From positions 1-64,000 of the forward strand of contig NZ_JAHXYR010000002.1 of NCBI RefSeq assembly GCF_019969845.1: a stretch of DNA of 64,000 nucleotides, in the 5' to 3' direction. The notes beneath the pieces are model-generated. The model saw only the letters and a list, made by a program, of their open reading frames with translations. It made no database searches and was not told the DNA's origin. The position numbers and the translations under genes were made by a program. This DNA comes from Sphingobacterium sp. GVS05A (GTDB lineage Bacteria > Bacteroidota > Bacteroidia > Sphingobacteriales > Sphingobacteriaceae). Positions 57,831 through 64,000 of this stretch are shown piece by piece (the first letter of the stretch is position 1; each line of letters begins with the position of its first letter).

Positions 57831-58054
57831 TAAAACTATTTTAAATCAGCTATTGTTCTTATTATACAAAGCGGCTATTAGCTACCTTTCGAAAGGAAGG
57901 ATCAACATAAAAATTGGCGTCGTATAGTGAGAATCCAATAGTATTCAAAACACATTGGATGACGAAACAAAAAAGAGGAAACGATAGGAAACATAAAAAT
58001 TACTGTACAAATAAACGCTAAGAGAAAGGGTCTGATGAGAATCAGGCCCTTTTG
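57831..58054. repeat. B element, copy 6
   Basis: Matches B5 over about 224 bp with the terminator hairpin at the right end (GGGTCTGAT/ATCAGGCCC). The first 25 bp of full-length copies are missing. Confidence 0.82.
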
Positions 58055-58162
58055 ACGTATAAAAAACCAAGATTAAATTTTTATTGATTTTACGTTCGTA
58101 ACACTGAAGAAAATAAAAATTCCTATGATTTCACCGCTAATATATAGTATACAAATAATTAT

Positions 58163-58704
58163 CTAAATATCACTATTATCAGCCTGTTTAAATAATTCGT
58201 GTAACTTTTGTTGAAGTAGCTTTTTGTCTGGTAATTGCGTTTTATATTCAGCTATGACAGTTGGTGAAAGGCTGCCGCTCAAAGACAGAACTATTAATCT
58301 GTCGTTCCAACTCCCTGGAACTATATTTTTCCTCGATAGTTAGCTTCAAATAAAATTCCTTTTCTTCAACTGTCTTGGTACGACTAAAGATTAAAACATT
58401 ATTTGTCCAACTCAATTCTCTCGTCAATGCCGAGAGTCTTTCACTGCTGCGATAAGTTTCATAAAATTGTTTCATTCGCCACAGATTCTTATCTGAAAAA
58501 CCCTTTAACTCAGGTTCGTACTGCTTAATGAAAGAAGCCAATTCTTTGACAACCGACTGCCCCCATTCGGAAGTTTCAATCCGCGCGCTAATATACTTTC
58601 CAATACGCCAATATAAATTCATTAATTCAGTATTTACCGCCTTAATAGCTTTAGATTGACGATTCTTTAATAAGCTGAATTACTTCTACAAAACGCTGCT
58701 CCAT
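58163..58704 (-). pseudogene. DUF1016/YhcG-type nuclease, internally deleted and frameshifted
   Basis: ATG at 58704 begins EQRFVEVIQLIKES, then a frame change near 58650 leads to KAIKAVNTELMNLYWRIGKY and the DUF1016 N-terminal domain (LSWTNNVLIFSRTKTVEEKE) to about 58275. The next part (SGSLSPTVIAEYKTQLPDKK to the stop at 58163) is the family's extreme C-terminus in another frame. The whole nuclease core, some 170 residues, is gone. A better-preserved relative is at 27307-28227. Confidence 0.78.
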
Positions 58705-58777
58705 GTATAAAGATTTATTTCCAAAATATACAAAAATCTAAAAAATTAGCAATCAAACATCTTATAATAAACAAAAA

Positions 58778-58920
58778 GCCACATCTCACGATGTGACTTT
58801 ATAACATTTATAAATTTACTTGAGATGGCTCTTATTTATACGAATTAATCGATAAGGAAAACTCGGTGAATGGCAGGAATGGTAAGGTGAATTTTAATTT
58901 TGTGATGTGGATCACGGTAA
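58778..58920. repeat. Collapsed cassette: hairpin H7, NTF2 stub (copy 7) and block U7
   Basis: Hairpin H7 (58778-58797) is followed by the usual spacer, the stop and last six codons of an NTF2-like gene (58832-58853), and then, without the rest of the gene, the upstream-block tail aaaactcggtgaatggcagg (58858-58877). The deletion removed about 560 bp. The remaining block keeps TAATTTTG (about 58895-58902) towards the DJ-1 gene. Confidence 0.75.
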
Positions 58921-58973
58921 ATTATTATATGAAATCAAGAAATTTGTTCCAACAAAAAGAAAATAAAAATAAT

Positions 58974-59750
58974 ATGAAAGCAAAACAACTCTTTAGACAA
59001 ATAGGAATATGTTCGGTTTTATTAACCCTAATGGTGACGCATTCCTTTGCAACAAACCGAAAACCAAAAATTTTATTTGTTGTTACTAGCCACGATACAA
59101 AAGGCAATACTGGCGAAAAAACAGGTTATTATCTCGGCGAAGTCTCACATCCCTGGGAGGTCTTAACAGCGGCTGGATATGAGATTGATTTCCTTAGCCC
59201 ACAGGGCGGGAATCCACCTGTGGATGGATTTGACCTGAATGATCCCGTTAACAAAAAATTCTGGAAGGATAAATACTACCACAATAAAATCACCCATTCA
59301 CTAAAACCTTCTGAGGTAAAACCTGAAGAATATAAAGCCATCTTCTACGCCGGAGGACATGGTGCGATGTGGGATCTGCCTTTCGACTCGGCAATCGCCA
59401 AGATTGCTGGCGAAATTTATGAGGCAAACGGCGTTGTTGCAGCTGTATGTCATGGACCTGCTGGCTTAACCAACATCAAACTGAGCACCGGTGAATATTT
59501 GATAAAAGGAAAAAATGTCAATGGCTTTAGCAATGAAGAAGAAGAGCTTGTAAAACTAAGCAATGTCGTCCCCTTTTTACTTGAAGATAGACTAAAGGAA
59601 ATAGGTGGAATTTATGAAAAATCCGAACCTTGGCAGTCCCATGTTACCGTTGACGGCAGATTGGTCACCGGCCAAAATCCGCAATCGGCCAAGGCTGTAG
59701 GCATGGCCATCGTCAAGGCTTTAGATGAACAAGGTAAAGTCTCACGATAA
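58974..59750 (+). CDS. Exported DJ-1/PfpI family protein (Hsp31-like)
   Basis: The 258-residue protein has a signal (cleavage after HSFA) and the class I glutamine-amidotransferase-like fold of Hsp31/glyoxalase-III-like proteins: KILFVVTSHDT, GEKTGYYLGEVSHPW (conserved Glu), YKAIFYAGGHGAMWDL, nucleophile Cys in VAAVCHGPAGL (about 159), and WQSHVTVDGRLVTGQNPQSA. It may detoxify methylglyoxal in the periplasm. The ATG at 58974 gives a proper signal; the open frame to 58866 is the cassette repeat and is not credible as coding. Confidence 0.87.
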   Translation: MKAKQLFRQIGICSVLLTLMVTHSFATNRKPKILFVVTSHDTKGNTGEKTGYYLGEVSHPWEVLTAAGYEIDFLSPQGGNPPVDGFDLNDPVNKKFWKDKYYHNKITHSLKPSEVKPEEYKAIFYAGGHGAMWDLPFDSAIAKIAGEIYEANGVVAAVCHGPAGLTNIKLSTGEYLIKGKNVNGFSNEEEELVKLSNVVPFLLEDRLKEIGGIYEKSEPWQSHVTVDGRLVTGQNPQSAKAVGMAIVKALDEQGKVSR

Positions 59751-59789
59751 CAACATTGGCTTTTGAAAACCATAGGATCTGTCCAATAA

Positions 59790-59846
59790 TTGCTGTACAA
59801 GAAGATGCAAAGAGAAAGCATGTAATCAACATCAGGCCCTTTTTGA
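59790..59846. repeat. B element, copy 7 (right end only)
   Basis: About 57 bp match the right end of the B element (tgctgtacaagaagatgcaa, aacatcaggccctttttgacg). The left arm of the terminator stem is degraded. Directly followed by hairpin H8, as at B5/H5. Confidence 0.72.
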
Positions 59847-59854
59847 CGTAAAAA

Positions 59855-59874
59855 GCCACATCTCACGATGTGGC
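59855..59874. terminator. Cassette hairpin H8
   Basis: GCCACATC-tcac-GATGTGGC, a perfect 8-bp stem and the best-matching copy, with AAAAA/TTTTT on the outer side. Confidence 0.78.
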
Positions 59875-59943
59875 TTTACATAAACATAGGATTCACTGAT
59901 GGCTCTCCTGAGCATGCTATGACAGACATCTAGTCTTTAAAAT

Positions 59944-60268
59944 CTATTTATACGATTTGATCGATTTGGATACTTTCCAGCTGTTATCTTCACGCATCAA
60001 AGTCACAAGATCAGTTTTGCTGAAATTCTCAAATGTTAGGGTCACTTTAGCAATCATATAATCTGCTGACTCTTCAATGATCTGCGTGTTGACCTCACAG
60101 TTCAGTTTCTCTCCCTTTTGTTTTTTTCAGGGATTTGATTACAGTACTTCGGCTGATAGAATGTGCATTGGAAACTTGAACCTTTTGGCTGAAATCGCTA
60201 ACAAATATCTGCTCTACTCCTGCTGACTCTCCCTCGGTGGTTACCGCAACATAATGATCTAAAGCGAA
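59944..60268 (-). pseudogene. NTF2-like pseudogene, copy 8
   Basis: The minus-strand sequence matches the family from the stop at 59944 back to ALDHYVAVTTEGE at about 60268. The signal peptide and first 40 or so residues are missing. In the T-run at 60121-60127 there is one extra T compared with other copies, shifting the frame in the KKQKGEK segment. The DoxX-like stop codon is one or two bases from the break point. Confidence 0.85.
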
Positions 60269-60269
60269 A

Positions 60270-60623
60270 TTAAACGGCTGATTTTAAAGGATGCTGCAAA
60301 TAGATAATAATAAGATTCAATAATAGAAATGGAATTTCAATCGCCATTTCTTTCAAATCTTTGTCCAATAAATGGAAGCAAATAATCAATAAAATCCCCG
60401 CTGACATCAAAAAATTGCCCCATATAAAGGTTTTTGGAAATAGAATCAGTAGCGAGGCAACTATAGTAATAAGACCATTTACAGTTAAGCCGGTTTTGGT
60501 AAAGCCCCATTTCCCAAACATTTCCATCATTTCGGGCTTGCCCGAAAACATGGCATAGCCTTGTTTAAAGCCCATAAATACCGCTACAAGGATTAAAATC
60601 GAATTGATAATTTTTGGAAACAT
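60270..60623 (-). CDS. DoxX-like membrane protein
   Basis: The 117-residue protein has four hydrophobic helices (about 4-22, 45-62, 67-84 and 93-110) with the motif GFKQGYAMFSGKPEMMEMFG between helices 1 and 2, a typical DoxX/DoxD-like arrangement. It lies 107 bp upstream of (in minus-strand order: after) the DJ-1 gene and may be part of the same stress unit. Its 3' end abuts the NTF2 pseudogene. Confidence 0.75.
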   Translation of the reverse strand: MFPKIINSILILVAVFMGFKQGYAMFSGKPEMMEMFGKWGFTKTGLTVNGLITIVASLLILFPKTFIWGNFLMSAGILLIICFHLLDKDLKEMAIEIPFLLLNLIIIYLQHPLKSAV

Positions 60624-60730
60624 ATAGTATGTATTAGATGTAAAATATACCTTTTCTCCAGTTATGGCAATATGTCACATTACCATTTTACAATAGATAG
60701 GGTCTTAGCACATAGAAGAAGTATGCTGAA

Positions 60731-61486
60731 TTATTCAGAAAGTGCTTCAATTACGAGCTGTGACGCAAGATAACTGCTATGTTGCTGTTGAGCGGTAATT
60801 AATCTCCCATCCCTTATGGCAAAAGGTTCCAATGGTCCCGCCACCTCAAAGTTGGTATTTGGATTTTTACGTGCTTCGGTTTCAATAGTATAGTCATTGA
60901 CGGTCATTCCAAACATTTGGTTAATAATATCTTCCTCACTATCTGCAAATCCGGTCCATGTCTTACCGTCTGCTAGAAATTTTCCGTCTTTTAATTTAGT
61001 CCATAAAAGCAAAGAAGTACCATGGCAAATCAAACAGATCACTTTTCCTGCTTCATGAAAATCCGCAATAAGTTGATGCAACGCTATATCATCTTTAAAG
61101 GTGATCAACGGGGCACCTCCACCCGCCACACAAATTGCATCATAATCATTTACATCAATTTCAGTTATGGCCTTAGTATTTTGCAGCCATTTACTAAATT
61201 CCTTGTGATGTACAAAACCAATACTAATCAGATCATTCGGATAAGCCCCTTCGGGATTTTCAGGATTGCTATGGGAATCAAACTTCACTTCCCCGCCTTT
61301 AGGTGATGCAACATCAACATCATAACCCGCAATAATAAAATCATAGAAAGGCCTGGTCATTTCCTCTGCAAAGAATCCAACCTCTATCCCATGAAGGCTA
61401 GTTGCATTGGAAACAAGACATAATACCTTCTTTTTTTTATAAACATGTCGCCCATGCTTTTTGATTACGTTATCCTGATTAGCCAT
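60731..61486 (-). CDS. DJ-1/PfpI family protein, cytoplasmic
   Basis: The 251-residue protein has no signal. Features: VLCLVSNATSLHGIEVGFFA (conserved Glu), AGYDVDVASPKGGEVKFDS, YDAICVAGGGAPLITFKDD, nucleophile Cys in VICLICHGTSLLLW (about 153) and ITAQQQHSSYLASQL near the end. Related to the exported protein at 58974-59750 but not a recent duplicate. The SDR gene is 65 bp upstream, so the two are probably one transcript. Confidence 0.86.
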   Translation of the reverse strand: MANQDNVIKKHGRHVYKKKKVLCLVSNATSLHGIEVGFFAEEMTRPFYDFIIAGYDVDVASPKGGEVKFDSHSNPENPEGAYPNDLISIGFVHHKEFSKWLQNTKAITEIDVNDYDAICVAGGGAPLITFKDDIALHQLIADFHEAGKVICLICHGTSLLLWTKLKDGKFLADGKTWTGFADSEEDIINQMFGMTVNDYTIETEARKNPNTNFEVAGPLEPFAIRDGRLITAQQQHSSYLASQLVIEALSE

Positions 61487-61551
61487 AATTTTTAATTTTT
61501 AGTAAGAAGACAATGCGCACACTTCTGTATCACATCGTCTTCTTTATTTAG

Positions 61552-62307
61552 TTATCGAGTAGTATATCCACCATTTGCAAAAATGGTCTGTCCGGTAATC
61601 CACCAACCATCGGTTACGAGAAATTCCACTAATGGAGCAATATCTTTAATATCTGTCAGTCCACCCAGCGCCGAAGCTGATTTATGATAAGCAACAGCAT
61701 CATCTGTTTCCTGACCATAGAAAAAAGGAGTGTCCATCGGTCCCGGAGCAACAGCTGTTACTGAAATACCCCGACCTCCAAATTCTTTGGAAGCCGCTCG
61801 AGTAAAGTGCTCTACTGGGGCTTTAGCTCCTGCATAAGTAGAATAATACCCAGTAAATGCTGCAAGCAAGGATGTTACAATTGTATTGATCTTTCCATTG
61901 TCATTTATTCTCTTACCTGCTTCCTGTATGAAAAAATATGCCACTTTGGAATTAATTTCGCTCATGCTATCATATTCTTCCTCAGTCGTTTCGGCAAAAG
62001 GTTTTTTCAAAACCTTTCCAACTGTATTGATAGCGATATCGACACCTCCAAATCTCTCGATTGCTGCATCAAAAAGCTTAACGATATTCTTTACATCGGT
62101 GAGATCTGCTTGAAATAAAAATGCTTCCCCCCCTATGCTATTAATCTCAGCCAAAGTCTTTTCGGCTTCCACTTTTGTACTTTCGCTATTGTAATGAACT
62201 ACCACTTTTGCACCTTTTGTTGCAAAATCACGGCTTAGTAATCCACCTAAGTTTTTTGCACCTCCCGCAATTAAAACTACTTTTCCATTTAAATCGTTTC
62301 TTGTCAT
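61552..62307 (-). CDS. SDR family oxidoreductase
   Basis: The 251-residue enzyme has the classical short-chain dehydrogenase pattern: cofactor loop VLIAGGAKNLGGLLSRDFA (with a GGAxNLGG form typical of NAD(P)-dependent FabG-like enzymes), DLTD, INTVGKVLKK, catalytic Tyr155 and Lys159 in YAGAKAPVEHF, and PGPMDTPFF. An NTVG replaces the usual NNAG. Substrate unknown. First gene of an apparent SDR-DJ-1(-DoxX) minus-strand unit. Confidence 0.9.
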   Translation of the reverse strand: MTRNDLNGKVVLIAGGAKNLGGLLSRDFATKGAKVVVHYNSESTKVEAEKTLAEINSIGGEAFLFQADLTDVKNIVKLFDAAIERFGGVDIAINTVGKVLKKPFAETTEEEYDSMSEINSKVAYFFIQEAGKRINDNGKINTIVTSLLAAFTGYYSTYAGAKAPVEHFTRAASKEFGGRGISVTAVAPGPMDTPFFYGQETDDAVAYHKSASALGGLTDIKDIAPLVEFLVTDGWWITGQTIFANGGYTTR

Positions 62308-62949
62308 TTTTCTCTTTATTTTAATGTTTTAAAATTGATAGCACAAATATGTTCATCCCATGTTTACTTTTTATGGTGAACTTTTCGGAACTTTAACTGA
62401 TTCTATTTTTTTGATTTCTTTCCCATTATTTTCCAAGGGCTCATTATGATCATCTGATCTTTCCTTAGCATCTATCAATCACATGGATATAACTTGCCAT
62501 TTTTACGCAGATAAATATATTTTTATATTAATCTTATACCTGGATTGGAGATTGAAAAAGATTTATAGATTTGGCCATATTACTTTACTACATATTATTA
62601 TTGTGCTTTTAAATTGCTGTTATAGTTCCCGGCAACTATGGTTTATAAATTTCTTGATGCATAGATTATGAAAAAATAAGAATAGCAGCAAGAGCTAATA
62701 AACGCGTTAAACATAAAAGATATCAGTACCGCTAGTTCACTACATTTTTTTATATGGCCTAAAATAGCCAACTATTAAATAATTATTCGGCCTAGGGTAG
62801 TTCTTGGGGGGTGAGTTTTTTCAATCCTAACAAAAAACTATTCAATTTTGTAGTACAATTGTGATACTTCTCAGAATCTTCACAGAGCCAACTGTCTTAC
62901 TATTTGATAAGGTAGCTTAACTATTTTAATCAACATTGTTATAAAAATT
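62308..62949. other. Gene-free stretch
   Basis: About 640 bp without a supported gene. Near 62390-62450 a minus-strand open tail (SDDHNEPLENNGKEIKKIES) without start could be a gene remnant. An inverted repeat caattttgtagtacaattg (about 62852-62870) lies about 80 bp before the next ATG. Confidence 0.4.
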
Positions 62950-63123
62950 ATGAAAAAGAATTCTGCTAACCGCTTTTCTAAAGAAAATAAGGAATTTATT
63001 GTTCTTTCTATCTTGAAAGGAGAATTATTCCTCGAAGAAGCCATGAAAAAATATAATATTTTTGATAGAAGAACAATTATAACTTGGTTAAGAAAGCATG
63101 TAGAAGCAAATCAAAAAACTTGA
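62950..63123 (+). CDS. 57-residue HTH protein (transposase OrfA-like)
   Basis: ATG at 62950 to TGA at 63123. The peptide (FSKENKEFIVLSILKGELFL, EEAMKKYNIFDRRTIITWLR) has the helix-turn-helix of IS3-type OrfA or related orphan DNA-binding proteins: an initial helix, 'EAMKKYNI' turn, and 'RRTIITWLRKH' recognition helix. No OrfB or inverted repeats nearby, so it is either an IS remnant or a domesticated small regulator. Confidence 0.55.
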   Translation: MKKNSANRFSKENKEFIVLSILKGELFLEEAMKKYNIFDRRTIITWLRKHVEANQKT

Positions 63124-63203
63124 TTTAGCAACGTTCAGCTATTCAATATATTGCCGGAAAGGAGAACTGTAGCAATAGGAAGTATTTATTTTATGGCAAA
63201 TTT

Positions 63204-63590
63204 TTAGAACTTTTCGTTTTTTAGATCACTGCGATATTCTCCGGGAGTTTTTCCGACAAATTTTTTAAAGAACTTAGAAAAATTGGAGGGGTCGTAGGTC
63301 AGCAAACGTGCAATTGCAGCTATAGGTTTGGTAGATGATGAAAGTAATTCCTTTGCCGCGTCTATAATTTTTAGGTCATAAAAATGACAAGGATGGTTTC
63401 CTGTTTCCTTTTGTATGGTATCAGTCAAATGAGTATGGGAAACAAAAAGTGCGCTTGCAATCTCGTTAATTTCCATAAACTCTATGACTCTGCCCGACAC
63501 AACATCATCAATATGTTGGTTCAAAAACTCGAAATATCGCTCTGCAATTTCCGTTCCTCTATTGACTTGTTCTTGTTGTTTTTGTTTCAT
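63204..63590 (-). CDS. AraC-type HTH regulator, short
   Basis: The 128-residue protein is essentially an AraC DNA-binding domain with a short N-terminal helix: MEINEIASALFVSHTHLTDT (first HTH), FYDLKIIDAAKELLSSST, then IAAIARLLTYDPSNFSKFFK (second HTH) and GKTPGEYRSDL. No ligand domain. It may regulate the SDR/DJ-1 genes downstream on the same strand, as similar short AraC proteins sit next to such genes. Confidence 0.87.
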   Translation of the reverse strand: MKQKQQEQVNRGTEIAERYFEFLNQHIDDVVSGRVIEFMEINEIASALFVSHTHLTDTIQKETGNHPCHFYDLKIIDAAKELLSSSTKPIAAIARLLTYDPSNFSKFFKKFVGKTPGEYRSDLKNEKF

Positions 63591-63837
63591 CTGATTAAAA
63601 AAAACTAAAATAATGATCTGAAGAGGAATATGGGCTTAAGGCCTCTTATTATTGCACCAATTTACAAAAATATAACTACTAGTGATAATTTGATATGATA
63701 AGACGACTTTATAAATATTGAACGTCATTAGCTCTATTTGTTATCCGATTATACACTGCAGATGAAAAAGATCATCTAATAGCTGAGAATACCGTTGAAA
63801 TAAGTATTATAAATTTAAGGATATCTATCTAACAATT

Positions 63838-64000
63838 ATGTTAAACAGTACTTTAAGGAGTAATTTTAAACTTCTATCATTATTTATCTGTGTATTCATA
63901 TTTTCTTGCACTCGCAAACAAGATAACAAATTCACGAGTGATATACTGTTGCAACAGGCAGACAACTTACTTGAAAGCAATTCTCTTAAATCATTGGAGT
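63838..64000 (+). CDS. Lipoprotein start, partial (runs off the window)
   Basis: ATG at 63838 opens a frame to the window end (54 codons): basic start, hydrophobic segment and lipobox IFSC (Cys22), then DILLQQADNLLESNSLKSLE, which looks like the first helix of a TPR array. This is typical of Bacteroidota TPR sensor kinases or TPR-HTH regulators, but the rest is not visible. Confidence 0.65.
   Translation, partial: MLNSTLRSNFKLLSLFICVFIFSCTRKQDNKFTSDILLQQADNLLESNSLKSLE

Noticed and set aside
58866..58973. N-terminal extension of the exported DJ-1 protein
   Set aside because: It is again the cassette upstream block; starting at 58974 gives a normal signal peptide.
62483..62671. 62-codon plus-strand frame
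   Set aside because: Aromatic and Ile-rich low-quality sequence, no neighbours and no recognisable domain; probably a chance frame in AT-rich DNA.

Overview
The window looks like a chromosome segment of a Bacteroidota member close to Sphingobacterium or Pedobacter. It carries a SusC/SusD pair, a one-polypeptide hybrid two-component regulator with Reg_prop, Y_Y_Y and AraC parts, and many lipoproteins with SxxC-type lipoboxes. Promoters match the Bacteroidota -7 box TAnnTTTG. No rRNA, tRNA or CRISPR array was recognised.

Region 1 (1-24400) is the most unusual part. A twelve-gene minus-strand run (19340 to 3167) encodes a GYF/DUF805 protein, a SrfB-like actin/Hsp70-fold ATPase, a SrfC-like large GTPase, a second P-loop GTPase, five predicted membrane-anchored proteins of unknown family, a 69-residue membrane peptide, a helical/beta-barrel outer-membrane protein and a surface lipoprotein with six FN3-like repeats. 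It reads like an undescribed trans-envelope apparatus. Beside it lie a TPR histidine kinase and a NarL-like response regulator. Five copies of a 16-bp palindrome (TTACGGG-AA/TT-CCCGTAA type) each sit 20-21 bp upstream of a TAnnTTTG box. They point at the Srf operon, the response regulator, a candidate small RNA, a 343-residue membrane protein and, divergently from one shared site, a PD-(D/E)XK protein and a secreted thermonuclease operon. This looks like one regulon read directly from DNA.

Region 2 (24370-29830 and 46180-60270) is a dispersed cassette array. A secreted NTF2/lumazine-binding-like gene occurs as five intact copies, one frameshifted copy and at least two stubs, always on the minus strand, each with the same downstream terminator hairpin and the same upstream block. 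A second repeat of about 250 bp (B element, ending in a terminator) recurs between cassettes. The cargo between them is unrelated from one interval to the next: a DHFR-like reductase, a Cro/CI regulator with DUF2975, DUF1016 nucleases (one intact-looking, one broken), a SUFU-domain operon, a PLP decarboxylase, paired S41 proteases, an ADP-ribosylglycohydrolase and a DJ-1 family protein. It looks like a gene-exchange locus working by recombination between repeats.

Region 3 (30150-45810) interrupts the array with a polysaccharide utilisation locus: SusC, SusD, a GH16-GH43 fusion and a GH2 beta-galactosidase in one operon, convergent with a hybrid two-component regulator. A GH105 remnant lies at its edge. 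A beta-galactan type substrate is likely.

Region 4 (60270-64000) holds a DoxX-like membrane protein, a DJ-1/PfpI protein, an SDR oxidoreductase, a short HTH protein, an AraC-type regulator and the start of a lipoprotein that runs off the end.
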